Source of the DNA: Humibacter sp. RRB41
GTDB taxonomy: Bacteria; Actinomycetota; Actinomycetes; Actinomycetales; Microbacteriaceae
Length of the DNA: 64,000 nt
Assembly (NCBI RefSeq): GCF_022761015.1
Contig: NZ_JAKWJQ010000004.1
Span: forward strand, 372,001-436,000
Direction: 5' to 3'
Part shown: positions 45,897 to 54,628 of the stretch, piece after piece
Position numbering within the stretch: position 1 is the stretch's first letter
How the letters are laid out: every line of letters starts with the position of its first letter
Translations under genes and position numbers: made by a program
Notes under the pieces: model-generated
Told to the model about the DNA's origin: nothing
The model's input: only the letters and a program-made list of their open reading frames with translations
The model's database searches: none

Positions 45897-46089
45897 GAGG
45901 GCGGATTCAGCATAACCGGCGCCAGCTGGCTCTACCGATCGGGCGGGGCCGCGCGACGCGTGTATCGCGGCGGGGCCGCTCGACACGCTCCATCGCCTCG
46001 GAGATGAATGCAAGCATCCCATCTCTCTCGGCTCAGTCGCGTGTGGATAACTTCGGCGGGGTTGTGCGATGGCTCGGCATGATGTCGGC

Positions 46090-47313
46090 ATGACCGATCC
46101 CGTGCGCCTCATCGCCGACCGCGTGCGTGATCGGGTGCGGCGCGACGGAATCGACCTTGCCGACGACGGGCGACGCGCGGCCGCCTACGTGCACGATGAG
46201 GTGCGACGGTACAGCGAGCGTGCACTCGGAGGGTCGTTGCCGCTGGTGGATGACGAGCGGCTCGCGGAACGCGAGGTGGTCGCATCCCTCACCGGATTCG
46301 GTCCGTTGCAGCCGTACCTCGACGATCCCGAGGTCGAGGAGATTTGGCTGAACGCGCCCGACCACGTGTTCGTGGCTCGCGGAGGCCGCTCGGAACGCAT
46401 CGGCCTGGCACTCAGCGGGGCGCAGGTGCGCGACCTCGTCGAGCGGATGCTGCAGGCATCCGGTCGCCGAGTCGACGTGAGTTCTCCGTTCGTCGACGCG
46501 TCTCTTCCCGACGGGTCGCGGCTCCACGTGGTCATTCCCGATGTGACCCGCTCGCACTGGGCCGTGAATGTGCGCAAATTCTCTCGGCGCATCCGCGACC
46601 TCGGCAGGCTCGTGGCCGTCGGCTCGCTCACGCGGCAGGCGGCGGAATTTCTGAGCATGTGCGTGCGCGCCGACCAGAACATCCTGATCGCGGGTGCGAC
46701 TCAGAGCGGCAAGACCACGCTGCTCGGGGCGTTGTTGGCCGCGGCGCGACCGACGGAGCGCATCGTCACGGTGGAGGAGACGTTCGAGCTCGATCTGATG
46801 GCACAGGATGTCGTCGCGATGCAATGCAGGCAGCCCAGTCTCGAAGGCACCGGCGAGATCACCCTGCGCAGGCTCATCAAGGAGGCGCTGCGCATGCGGC
46901 CGGACCGCCTGGTCGTCGGCGAGGTCCGCGAGGCCGAGAGCCTCGACCTGCTGCTGGCACTCAATTCCGGCCTGCCTGGTGCGTGCTCGATCCACGCCAA
47001 CAGTGCGCGCGAGGCGCTGAGCAAGCTCTGCACGCTGCCGCTTCTCGCTGGACGCAACATCGACTCATCCTTCGTCGTGCCCACCGTCGCCACCTGCGTT
47101 GATCTGGTGGTGTTCTGCGTGATGGATCGCAACGGCGACCGTCGCGTCACCGAGATACTCGCCCCGACCGGCGTCGTCTCCTCCGGCGTGATCGAGGCGA
47201 GCCTGATCTTCGCTCTGCGGAACGGCGAACTCGCCGCAACGGGAGGATTCCCTGCGAAGCGGGCCAAATTCGACGCGGCGGGGCTCGATCCGGCAACGGT
47301 GCTGGCGCGATGA
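46090..47313 (+). CDS. tadA: Tad/Flp pilus assembly ATPase
   Basis: 407 residues. A secretion ATPase of the GspE/VirB11 type: LTGFGPLQPYLDDPEVEEIWLNAPDHVF, the N2 region VNVRKFSRR, Walker A IAGATQSGKTTLLGAL (about 201), VTVEETFEL, and MRPDRLVVGEVREAESLDLLLALNSGLPGACSIHANSAREAL with Walker B and His box. It powers pilin assembly. The protein is shorter than many TadA proteins and lacks a long N-terminal tail. ATG overlaps nothing upstream; its stop overlaps tadB (ATGA). Confidence 0.95.
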   Translation: MTDPVRLIADRVRDRVRRDGIDLADDGRRAAAYVHDEVRRYSERALGGSLPLVDDERLAEREVVASLTGFGPLQPYLDDPEVEEIWLNAPDHVFVARGGRSERIGLALSGAQVRDLVERMLQASGRRVDVSSPFVDASLPDGSRLHVVIPDVTRSHWAVNVRKFSRRIRDLGRLVAVGSLTRQAAEFLSMCVRADQNILIAGATQSGKTTLLGALLAAARPTERIVTVEETFELDLMAQDVVAMQCRQPSLEGTGEITLRRLIKEALRMRPDRLVVGEVREAESLDLLLALNSGLPGACSIHANSAREALSKLCTLPLLAGRNIDSSFVVPTVATCVDLVVFCVMDRNGDRRVTEILAPTGVVSSGVIEASLIFALRNGELAATGGFPAKRAKFDAAGLDPATVLAR

Positions 47314-48173
47314 CGGCCGCGATCATCCTGGGTGCGGCGCTCGGGCTCGGGCTCGTACTTGCAGGCTCGCCGTTCCTCTGGCCGAGACACGTTCGCGAAC
47401 GGCGTTCCGACCTCGCCGAGCCGTTGCGTCGCAGGCTCTCCCTGGCAGGCATGCCTGGGCTCTCTCCGCTGGCGTTCGTCGCCGTGAGTGTGCTGGTCGC
47501 GGCTGCGCTCTTCGTCATCGCGCAGGCGGTGTTCGGGCTGATCGCCCTGTCCGTTGCGCTCGCGGCGGTCGGCGGATGGCTTCCCTTCGGCATCGTCTCC
47601 TGGCGCGCGGCAGCGCGGAGGCGCGCCAATCGCACCATGTGGCCCGACGTGGTCGACCAGCTGGTGTCCGCCGTGCGGTCAGGACTCGCTCTGCCCGACG
47701 GCCTGGCCGCGCTCGCGACGACGGCGCCCGAGTCCAGTCGTTCCGCCTTCGCAGCGTTCGAGCGGGACTACAGGGCATCCGGCCTCTTCGGTCCAGCGGC
47801 GGACCGGTTGAAGGATGCCCTGGCCGATCCCGTGGCCGATCGCATCATCGAGACCCTCAAGATGGCGCGTGAGGTCGGTGGCGGTGAGCTCGTCAACGTG
47901 CTGAGAACGCTGGCCTCGTCGCTGCGCAACGATGCGGCCGTGCGGTCGGAGATCGAGGCGCGACAGTCGTGGACCGTGGCGGCGGCACGGCTCGGGGTCG
48001 CGGCGCCCTGGGTCGTGCTCGCGTTGCTGGCGACTCGGCCGGAGGCATCCGTCGCCTACAACAGCCCCGTGGGCGCGGTCGTCATCGTGGTCGGCCTCGT
48101 GGTCTCGTTGCTCGCGTACCGCATCATGCTGGCGGTCGGACGCCTTCCGCAGGAACGCCGGTGGTTCCGATGA
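47310..48173 (+). CDS. tadB: Tad pilus membrane platform protein TadB
   Basis: 287 residues of the GspF-type T2SSF domain. Helices near the N terminus (LGAALGLGLVLAG, AFVAVSVLVAAALFVIAQAVFGLIALSVALAAVGGWLPFGIV) are followed by the cytoplasmic region VVDQLVSAVRSGLALPDGLAALATTAPESSR and the conserved REVGGGELVNVLRTLASSLRNDA. Two helices close the C terminus. It anchors pilus assembly with TadA. The start overlaps tadA and its end overlaps tadC, each by 4 bp. Confidence 0.92.
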   Translation: MTAAIILGAALGLGLVLAGSPFLWPRHVRERRSDLAEPLRRRLSLAGMPGLSPLAFVAVSVLVAAALFVIAQAVFGLIALSVALAAVGGWLPFGIVSWRAAARRRANRTMWPDVVDQLVSAVRSGLALPDGLAALATTAPESSRSAFAAFERDYRASGLFGPAADRLKDALADPVADRIIETLKMAREVGGGELVNVLRTLASSLRNDAAVRSEIEARQSWTVAAARLGVAAPWVVLALLATRPEASVAYNSPVGAVVIVVGLVVSLLAYRIMLAVGRLPQERRWFR

Positions 48174-49102
48174 CGCCGACGATGGCATGGGGAGTGCTCT
48201 GCGGGCTCGGACTGGGCCTCGGCCTGTGGTCGCTGGCAGCGCTGCTGCCGCGCCTGACACGACCACGACTCGCCGACCGGGTGGCGCCCTACCTCGTCGA
48301 CGTGTCGGATGCCGCGTGGGAGCTCGTGCAACACACCAGGACGCGGCGCGTGCCGGTTGTCGGCGCGCTGCTCGACCCCGCGTTGCGCGCGTTGCGCGCA
48401 GGGACGGCACGGATGCTCGGCGGCACGGATGCCATCGCAGCCCGCCTTCGCCAGGGCGCGAGCCCCCTGAGCGTCGACGAGTTCCGTCTGCGTCAGGTGG
48501 CGTGGGCGCTCGGTGGCCTCGCGGCCGGTACTGCGGTGGTGATCGCGACGTCCGCGCAGCTCCCGCCCGTCGTCGCCGTCGCGGCTCCGATCGTGCTCGG
48601 TGCGTGTGGATTCGTGCTGCGGGATCAACTGCTGTCCCGCGCCATCACGAGGCGCTTGGCACGCATGGCGGAGGAACTCCCGACCGTCTTGGAATTGCTC
48701 ACGCTCTCGCTCAGCGCAGGGGAAGGCATCCACGATGCCCTGCGCCGCGTTGCGCGGTCGGGATCCGGCGAACTCGCCGCCGAGCTCGGACGGGTCGTGG
48801 CGGAGACCGGCATGGGCGTGCCTCTGGCGACGGCGCTCGGTGAGGCGAGCCGCGCCGTCCGGCTGCCTCAGTTCACTCGCTGCGTCGATGCCGTGGTCAC
48901 CGCCTTGCAGCGCGGAACGCCGGTGGTCGAGGTTCTGCGGGCGCAAGCCGACGACGCGCGCGAGACGGGCAAGCGAGACCTTCTCGAGCAGGCAGGCAAG
49001 AAGGAGATCGGCATGTTGGTCCCGCTCGTGTTCCTGATCCTCCCGGTGACCGTGCTCTTCGCGATCTTTCCCGGTGTTGTCGTTCTCGAGACCGGATTCT
49101 GA
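48170..49102 (+). CDS. tadC: Tad pilus membrane platform protein TadC
   Basis: 310 residues, a second GspF-type protein. The key motif is EELPTVLELLTLSLSAGEGIHDALRRVARSGSGELAAELGRVVAETGMG, with the platform AGKKEIGMLVPLVFLILPVTVLFAIFP at the C terminus. It pairs with TadB in the inner-membrane platform. Start at ATG 48170 inside the tadB stop (ATGA). Confidence 0.92.
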   Translation: MTPTMAWGVLCGLGLGLGLWSLAALLPRLTRPRLADRVAPYLVDVSDAAWELVQHTRTRRVPVVGALLDPALRALRAGTARMLGGTDAIAARLRQGASPLSVDEFRLRQVAWALGGLAAGTAVVIATSAQLPPVVAVAAPIVLGACGFVLRDQLLSRAITRRLARMAEELPTVLELLTLSLSAGEGIHDALRRVARSGSGELAAELGRVVAETGMGVPLATALGEASRAVRLPQFTRCVDAVVTALQRGTPVVEVLRAQADDARETGKRDLLEQAGKKEIGMLVPLVFLILPVTVLFAIFPGVVVLETGF

Positions 49103-49169
49103 GCATGGCAGGCAGAGCGATCCGGCGAGGCAGACGTTCGTTCGACCAGTTCGAGAGAGGAATCCTGAG

Positions 49170-49376
49170 ATGAGCGGTACGCGTTATGGCGGTGCGATGC
49201 GCCGGATCGGCGGGAAGGCGTTCACGTCGAGGGTGGGCGACGACCGGGGCGATGTTCCTGGATGGGTCCTGATCACGCTCATGACGGCAGGTCTGGTGAT
49301 CATCATCTGGGGCCTCGCCGGGCCTGCGTTGAGCGGAGTGTTCCAGCAGGCCATCGAACGCGTCACCTCGTTCTGA
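49170..49376 (+). CDS. small single-helix protein at the Flp-pilin position of the Tad operon
   Basis: 68 residues. The charged N terminus RVGDDRGDVPG precedes one membrane helix WVLITLMTAGLVIIIWGLAGPAL and a short amphipathic tail. The place, straight after tadC, and the size match the Flp pilin of other Tad loci, but the usual TAEYA-like cleavage sequence is missing. It may be the major pilin substitute or a pilin-like structural protein. The ATG has GAGAGG upstream. A prepilin peptidase is not in the window. Confidence 0.7.
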   Translation: MSGTRYGGAMRRIGGKAFTSRVGDDRGDVPGWVLITLMTAGLVIIIWGLAGPALSGVFQQAIERVTSF

Positions 49377-49377
49377 C

Positions 49378-49764
49378 ATGCGCGCCTGGCGCGACGAACG
49401 AGGTTCGGCACCCGCCGAGTTCGTGATGGTGAGCGCGCTGCTCACCGTGTTGACGCTCGCCGTCATTCAACTGGGCCTCTCGCTCTTCGTGCGCAACACG
49501 TTGATCGACGCCGCGGCCGAGGGAGCGCATGTCGCGGCGCTCGCCGACAACACACTCGCCGACGGGCGCGAGCGCACCCGCGAACTGATCGGCACCGCGA
49601 TCGGCGACGACTATGCAGGAGACGTCTCAGCCCGGTACGGCACATATCGAGGGATGCCGGCGGTGACGGTCACCGTGCGCGCCCCGTTGCCGCTGATCGG
49701 CCTGTTCGGACCGGAGCGCGGGGTAGAGGTGAGCGGGCATGCGCCGGTGGAAATCGCCGGTTGA
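49378..49764 (+). CDS. TadE-like pseudopilin
   Basis: 128 residues. The N terminus RGSAPAEFVMVSALLTVLTLAVIQLGLSLFVRNTLIDAAAEGAHVAALADN is the TadE pattern: a short leader, an acidic residue, a hydrophobic helix and R(N)xxxxAAxEGAR. The C-terminal VTVTVRAPLPLIGLFGP is the beta-rich part exported to the outside. It begins 1 nt after the small-protein gene and overlaps the next TadE-like gene by 26 bp. Confidence 0.88.
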   Translation: MRAWRDERGSAPAEFVMVSALLTVLTLAVIQLGLSLFVRNTLIDAAAEGAHVAALADNTLADGRERTRELIGTAIGDDYAGDVSARYGTYRGMPAVTVTVRAPLPLIGLFGPERGVEVSGHAPVEIAG

Positions 49765-50203
49765 ACGACTGCGCGCCGACGCGGGTTCCGCGGCGCTCGA
49801 GTTCATCACCGCCGGACTGATCCTGCTCGTGCCGACGGTCTATCTCGTGGTGGCGCTTGCGAGCATCCAGGGTGCGCAGCTCGCCGCAGCCGGGGCGGCA
49901 CGGCAAGCGGCCCGTGTCTACGTGCAGGCTGACAGCGACGCGGATGCTTCGGCAGAGGCATCCGCAGCCGTACGGTTCGCGCTCGCCGACTTCGGCCTGC
50001 CGCACGACGCCGCAACGGTTCACGTCACCTGTGCACCCCGCCAGGATGCCTGCCTCACCCGTCTCGGCACGGTCACCGTGACCGTCACCGTACGAGCCCC
50101 GCTCCCTCTTGTGCCCGATGTGCTCGACATGCAGAAGGACGCCTCGGTGCCCGTGCAGGCAGGGAGCACGCAGCGCGTCTCCCGTCTGTGGGGTGCGCGG
50201 TGA
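49739..50203 (+). CDS. second TadE/TadG-like pilus protein
   Basis: 154 residues. N-terminal region DAGSAALEFITAGLILLVPTVYLVVALASIQGAQLAAAGAARQAARVYVQ again has the G-x-AxxEF plus hydrophobic helix pattern. The exported part has VHVTCAPRQDACLTRLG with two cysteines and the repeat VTVTVTVRAPLPLVPDV, which resembles the end of the neighbouring TadE-like protein and suggests gene duplication. Translation is coupled on both sides: 26-bp overlap upstream and 4 bp downstream. Confidence 0.85.
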   Translation: MRRWKSPVERLRADAGSAALEFITAGLILLVPTVYLVVALASIQGAQLAAAGAARQAARVYVQADSDADASAEASAAVRFALADFGLPHDAATVHVTCAPRQDACLTRLGTVTVTVTVRAPLPLVPDVLDMQKDASVPVQAGSTQRVSRLWGAR

Positions 50204-50640
50204 AGGTAGTGCGGTGGCGCGCCGACGACGGCTCGATCCTGCCGCTCGTGATCTTCTACGGTGTGCTGTGCATCGTGCTCGTGCTGCTGGTGAGCTCGGC
50301 GACGTCGCTCTACCTCGAGCGCGAGCGGCTCTTCGCCTTGGCCGACGGGGCGGCCCTCGCCGGGGCCGAGGCCTACGACTTGCATGCAGTGGCCGTGGTG
50401 GACGGGCATCCGCGTCCCGTGCTGCACTCGACGGACGTGAGCGCGGCGGTTGGCGACTTTCTCGCGTCGTCGGTGGCCGACGGGTTCGACGGTCTGCGGG
50501 TGCAGCGGGCAGACACCACCGACGGACGCAGCGCGACCGTGACGATGTCGACTGTGTGGCACCCGCCGGTAGTGTCGATGTTCGTGCCGGCGGGCATCCG
50601 CATCGACGTCACGTCGAGTGCACGGAGCGTCTTCTGGTGA
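50200..50640 (+). CDS. TadG-like pilus assembly protein
   Basis: 146 residues from a GTG overlapping the previous stop (GTGA). The N terminus ADDGSILPLVIFYGVLCIVLVLLVSSATSLYLERERLFALADGAALAGAEAYD is the hydrophobic helix and DGAALAGA motif of TadG/Rhs-type putative Flp secretion proteins, and the exported part is beta-rich (MSTVWHPPVVSMFVPAGIRI). It is the last gene of the operon, and a beta-helix protein gene converges on it after 12 bp. Confidence 0.85.
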   Translation: MKVVRWRADDGSILPLVIFYGVLCIVLVLLVSSATSLYLERERLFALADGAALAGAEAYDLHAVAVVDGHPRPVLHSTDVSAAVGDFLASSVADGFDGLRVQRADTTDGRSATVTMSTVWHPPVVSMFVPAGIRIDVTSSARSVFW

Positions 50641-50652
50641 CGACCCCTCGGA

Positions 50653-51996
50653 TCAGTGCGCGTTCCTGCTGCGCCGGATCGCAAAGAGCACGCCTAGTGC
50701 GCAGGCGATCAGCAGAATCGTCACCCCGACCGTGACGAGCGCCGAACCGATGGCGGTCGGGATGCTCGGTCCTGGCCGTCCGTCGTCCACGTTCGTGCCG
50801 TCGGAACCACCGCCCGAGCCGCCCGACCCGGCAACAGCGGGCGAACTTGTCGCATTCTGGGCCGGAGGCGTCGACGACGGAGTTGCCGACGGCGTACTGC
50901 AGTTCTGGCGCTGAAAGGCCACGATGCGATCCGGATCGGTGACGAGCGCGCCGCCGCCGTCGTAGCCGTGGTCCGGGGCACGCGGGCCGCACCCGCCGAA
51001 GTCGTCGCCGAGTGCGGCGTCCACGGCTCCTTTCGATCCTGCCGACACCGTGATGGCCGACCTCGTGACGCCCGCGAAGGATGTGCCGATGACGGTGACG
51101 GGACCGCTCAGGCTGTTCGGGCCGATCGCCAGTCCCGTGGCGAAACCGGAGAGGTTCGAGTCCTCCACGTTGATCACGGACGAAGGCCCGGCCGCTCCGG
51201 TGACCTCGATCGCCGCGGCCGCGCCTCCGCCGCCTCCGGAGCGGTTCAGCGTGGCGATCTCGGCGCCGCGGCTCCCGGTGATGGTGACGGCCGGCCCCGT
51301 GCCGTTCGATGCGAGGGTTCCGTTCACGATGGCGTTCGTCACCGAACGCAGGGAAACGCCGGCACCGACGCCCGAGAAGGTGTTCGAATCGAGTGCCGGG
51401 GCGCTGGTCGAGTCGACCCGAACGCCGATGTCGTCGTCCTCGAACATGTTGCCCAGCATCGTCAACCCGTCGGCCTTCGTCGCCCAGACGCCAGCCGACG
51501 TGCGGTCGGGGGAGCGGCTGCCGAGCAGCGCGTCGCCCTGTAGATAGGCATCCTGGGCTCGGTCGAGTACGACTCCGTTGGCGCAGTCGAGCATCGACGA
51601 GTCGACGATGCGTACGTGGTCGGCCATCACATGGACGCCCAGTTGATCAGCGGAGCCCGCACGGCAGGTCGTCGTGACCGAATCGATCGTCACGCCGGCG
51701 GCTGTCACGATCACGGCCGCGCCGCCCGACGGCGCAGCGATGGTGCTCTGCGCCGACGACAGAGTGATCGGCTTGTCGACGTGCACGGGCCCCCGGTACG
51801 TACCCGGTCGCAGGAAGACCGTGTCGCCGTCCTTCGCCTGCGCGATCGCCCGGTCGATGTCTCCACCGGACGACACGGTCACCGTCGTGCTCGCGGCCGT
51901 TGCGGATTCGGGCGCAGCCAGCACCGACCAGCCGGTCGCGAGACCGGTCAGAGCGACGACCACAGCGCCGCCCGCGAACCACGTCGGTCGCATCAC
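50653..51996 (-). CDS. cell-surface right-handed beta-helix protein
   Basis: 447 residues. An N-terminal signal peptide (AGGAVVVALTGLATGWSVLAAPESATAA) is followed by repeating short strands in GGDIDRAIAQAKDGDTVFLRPGTYRGPVHVDKPITL, VTIDSVTTTC, VRIVDSSMLDC, GLTMLGNMFEDDDIGVRV and so on, the NosD/pectate-lyase-like parallel beta-helix. A Pro/Ser/Thr/Gly linker (about 370-415) leads to a C-terminal membrane helix ALVTVGVTILLIACALGVLFAI with RRSRN at the cytosolic end. It is thus anchored on the outer face. It may bind or cut wall polysaccharide; that is inference. Confidence 0.85.
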   Translation of the reverse strand: MMRPTWFAGGAVVVALTGLATGWSVLAAPESATAASTTVTVSSGGDIDRAIAQAKDGDTVFLRPGTYRGPVHVDKPITLSSAQSTIAAPSGGAAVIVTAAGVTIDSVTTTCRAGSADQLGVHVMADHVRIVDSSMLDCANGVVLDRAQDAYLQGDALLGSRSPDRTSAGVWATKADGLTMLGNMFEDDDIGVRVDSTSAPALDSNTFSGVGAGVSLRSVTNAIVNGTLASNGTGPAVTITGSRGAEIATLNRSGGGGGAAAAIEVTGAAGPSSVINVEDSNLSGFATGLAIGPNSLSGPVTVIGTSFAGVTRSAITVSAGSKGAVDAALGDDFGGCGPRAPDHGYDGGGALVTDPDRIVAFQRQNCSTPSATPSSTPPAQNATSSPAVAGSGGSGGGSDGTNVDDGRPGPSIPTAIGSALVTVGVTILLIACALGVLFAIRRSRNAH

Positions 51997-52071
51997 CGGG
52001 CGACCTCCTGCCCGAGTTACCCGCTTCCAGGATGCTCCGGCGACCCGGGATCGACAAGGTGACGACGAGCA

Positions 52072-52116
52072 ACACTCAGCTTGCCGACACTCAGCTTGCC
52101 GACACTCAGGTTGCGA
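52072..52116. repeat. three 15-bp tandem repeats at the MFS gene end
   Basis: ACACTCAGCTTGCCG at 52072 and 52087, with a variant ACACTCAGGTTGCGA at 52102. The third copy contains the MFS stop codon (minus strand), so loss or gain of a unit would move sequence next to the stop only. Confidence 0.85.
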
Positions 52117-53377
52117 TCGGGCGTGCCTTCCTCGGCACGTAACGCGGAACGTACCGGATGAGCATGCCGACTCCGATCAGCCCGAGCACGCCGATGCCGA
52201 TGCTGGCGGCTCCGAGCGAGAACAGCGCGGTCAGGCCGGAGACGAGCAGAGGCGCCCCGGCCTGTCCGGTGTCGCCCGTGAACCGCCACGCGCCGAGGAA
52301 CGGAGCGGGATCGGTGCGGGGTGCCAGGTCCGCGCCGAGAGTCATCAGGATGCCGCTGCCCACGCCGTTCGCGACGGCCATGGCGATCGCCACGACGGTG
52401 AACCATGTCTGGTTCACGACGAAGGCGAGCGCGATGTGCGTGATGCTCAGGCCGACCATCGACGGGAGGGCGGACCAGAGGCGGCCGTACCTGTCCATGA
52501 TCTGGCCTGAGGTGTAGAAGAGCGCGAAGTCCACCGCGCCTGCGATGCCGATGATGAGCGCGGTGTTCGCCGGCGCGATGCCGATCGCCACGGCGAACAG
52601 GGGAAGGATCACCGTGCGAGACGACCGCAGTGCCGCGATCAGTGCGGCGCTCGTGCCCATGCGCAGCAGCACGGCACGGTTGAGCCGGATGGTGCGGAAG
52701 AGGCCCTCGGTGCGCTCGCGCGCCTCCTCTCGGCCGGCATCCTCGACACCATCGCGGTGCGCCGTCTTCGTCGCGACGGGGGCACCGTTCGCGGCGACGG
52801 TCTGAGCGGGATCGGGCACGATCAGCAGCACGACCGTTGCGGCGATGCACATCGCGATGTGCACCCAGAAGACGGCGTGCGGGTCGCCGAACAGGGCGAT
52901 GACTCCGGCGCTGATGAACGGTCCGATGAACCACCCACCGCGGAAGACACCACCCAAAGTCGACAACGCGCGGGCACGATACTGCACGGGAACGTAGCCG
53001 GTCATGAACGCGTGACGGGCCAACGCGAAGACGCTCGTGGCAAGGCCGATCAGGAAGACGCCGATGGTCAGGGTGAGTTCGCCGGGAGACACCAGGCAGA
53101 CGACGAGGCCGACGATGCAGAGCATCGCGGAGCCGATCATCGACCTGCGCTCGCCGAACCGCGAGACGACCCACCCGCTCGGGATGTCGCCGAGCATCTC
53201 ACCGACCATGATCATGCCGCCGATGAATCCCGCCATCGCGAGACCGGCGCCCAGGTTGTGTGCCAGCACGGGGATGATCGGAATTACCGCGCCCTCGCCG
53301 ATGGAGAACAACGCTGTCGGTAGGAATGCGGCGAGTGCGACGTCACGGATGCTGAAGGTCGTGTCGCTCGAACTCAT
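52106..53377 (-). CDS. major facilitator superfamily transporter
   Basis: 423 residues from the ATG at 53377 with GGAGGG upstream; a longer frame is rejected. Twelve hydrophobic helices. The motif-A region DIPSGWVVSRFGERRSMIGSAML is between helices 2 and 3, and the matching GQIMDRYGRLW is in the second half. A cytoplasmic loop rich in Ala, Arg and Glu (about 200-225) divides the halves. It resembles drug-type MFS exporters. It is divergent from prfB, with 82 bp in between. The substrate is unknown. Confidence 0.9.
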   Translation of the reverse strand: MSSSDTTFSIRDVALAAFLPTALFSIGEGAVIPIIPVLAHNLGAGLAMAGFIGGMIMVGEMLGDIPSGWVVSRFGERRSMIGSAMLCIVGLVVCLVSPGELTLTIGVFLIGLATSVFALARHAFMTGYVPVQYRARALSTLGGVFRGGWFIGPFISAGVIALFGDPHAVFWVHIAMCIAATVVLLIVPDPAQTVAANGAPVATKTAHRDGVEDAGREEARERTEGLFRTIRLNRAVLLRMGTSAALIAALRSSRTVILPLFAVAIGIAPANTALIIGIAGAVDFALFYTSGQIMDRYGRLWSALPSMVGLSITHIALAFVVNQTWFTVVAIAMAVANGVGSGILMTLGADLAPRTDPAPFLGAWRFTGDTGQAGAPLLVSGLTALFSLGAASIGIGVLGLIGVGMLIRYVPRYVPRKARPIAT

Positions 53378-53444
53378 GTCGCCCTCCAGCCTAAGTGGTA
53401 TACCGCAGGGGTGACGCTCACGGCCGTCTCTGCTCAATCGCAAC

Positions 53445-53450
53445 TAGGCT
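53445..53450 (+). promoter_or_regulatory. -10 box of prfB
   Basis: TAGGCT ends 9 nt before the ATG at 53460. No ribosome-binding site is seen, which fits a leaderless or near-leaderless mRNA. Confidence 0.5.
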
Positions 53451-53459
53451 TGACCGGAC

Positions 53460-54566
53460 ATGATCGAACTCGACTTGAGCGCGCAGATCTCGGATGTGCG
53501 CGCGACTTTTGCAGACATCCGTTCCGTCGTCGACCCGGATCGCCTGCGCGCCGACATCGCGAGGCTGAGCGAGGAGGCCGGCGTCCCCGACCTCTGGGAT
53601 GACCCGGAAGCTGCGCAGAAGGTCACGAGCGCGCTCAGTCATCGTCAGTCCGAGCTCGCGAAGATCGAGGGCATCGAACAGCGGCTCGATGATCTCGAAG
53701 TGCTCGTCGGGCTGGCGAACTCCGAGGGAGACGACGAGTCGGCCGAAGAGGCCAAGAACGAGCTGCTGGAACTGCAGTCGACTGTCGGTGAGCTCGAGGT
53801 GCAGACGCTGCTCGACGGCGAGTACGACGAGCGTCCGGCCGTCGTCACCATCCGTGCAGGGGCCGGTGGCGTGGATGCCGCCGACTTCGCCGACATGCTC
53901 CTTCGCATGTATCTGCGGTGGGCGGAGCAGCACGGCTACCGGGTGCAGGTGATGGACACGAGCTACGCCGAAGAGGCGGGCATCAAGTCCGCGACGTTCG
54001 AGGTGGATGCCCCCTACGCGTTCGGCACCCTGTCGGTCGAGGCGGGAACGCATCGTCTTGTGCGCATGAGTCCGTTCAACTCGGCGGGCAAGCGGCAGAC
54101 CTCCTTCGCGGCGGTCGAGGTCATTCCACTGATGGAGGAGGCGCAGGAGGTCGAGATTCCGGAGTCCGACATCCGCGTCGACGTCTTCCGTTCCTCGGGC
54201 CCAGGAGGTCAATCCGTCAATACGACCGACTCGGCCGTGCGCATCACGCACTTGCCGACCGGAATCGTGGTCTCGATGCAGAACGAGAAATCGCAGATCC
54301 AGAACCGTGCGGCAGCGATGCGCGTTCTGCAGTCTCGCCTGCTTCTGGTGCAGCGCGAGGCCGAGGCGGCAGCGAAGAAGGAGCTCGCCGGCACCATCAC
54401 GGCCAGCTGGGGCGACCAGATGCGCTCCTACGTGCTCGCGCCGTACCAGATGGTGAAAGACCTGCGAACGGACCACGAGGTGAACAACCCGCAGGCGGTC
54501 TTCGACGGTGACCTCGACGGGTTCATCGCCGCGGGCATCCGTTGGCGCAAGCGCAAAGAGGACTGA
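53460..54566 (+). CDS. prfB: peptide chain release factor 2
   Basis: 368 residues. The tripeptide SPF at about 203 ([14 protein letters not shown]) recognises UGA/UAA, and the GGQ loop [16 protein letters not shown] at about 248 triggers peptide release. An N-terminal helical domain and the [14 protein letters not shown] region complete the class. There is one uninterrupted frame: the programmed +1 frameshift of many bacterial prfB genes is absent, as is usual in actinobacteria. The gene starts a conserved row prfB-ftsE-ftsX-smpB. Confidence 0.97.
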   Translation: MIELDLSAQISDVRATFADIRSVVDPDRLRADIARLSEEAGVPDLWDDPEAAQKVTSALSHRQSELAKIEGIEQRLDDLEVLVGLANSEGDDESAEEAKNELLELQSTVGELEVQTLLDGEYDERPAVVTIRAGAGGVDAADFADMLLRMYLRWAEQHGYRVQVMDTSYAEEAGIKSATFEVDAPYAFGTLSVEAGTHRLVRMSPFNSAGKRQTSFAAVEVIPLMEEAQEVEIPESDIRVDVFRSSGPGGQSVNTTDSAVRITHLPTGIVVSMQNEKSQIQNRAAAMRVLQSRLLLVQREAEAAAKKELAGTITASWGDQMRSYVLAPYQMVKDLRTDHEVNNPQAVFDGDLDGFIAAGIRWRKRKED

Positions 54567-54628
54567 CGCTGCGCGGAGGTGAGTCGCTCGGTCGCATCCG
54601 GTGGTGGTGTGCTTAGTCTTGGCGAGTC

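Noticed and set aside
53460-54566. Programmed frameshift in prfB
   Set aside because: One continuous frame from ATG to stop, no internal TGA with shift site.
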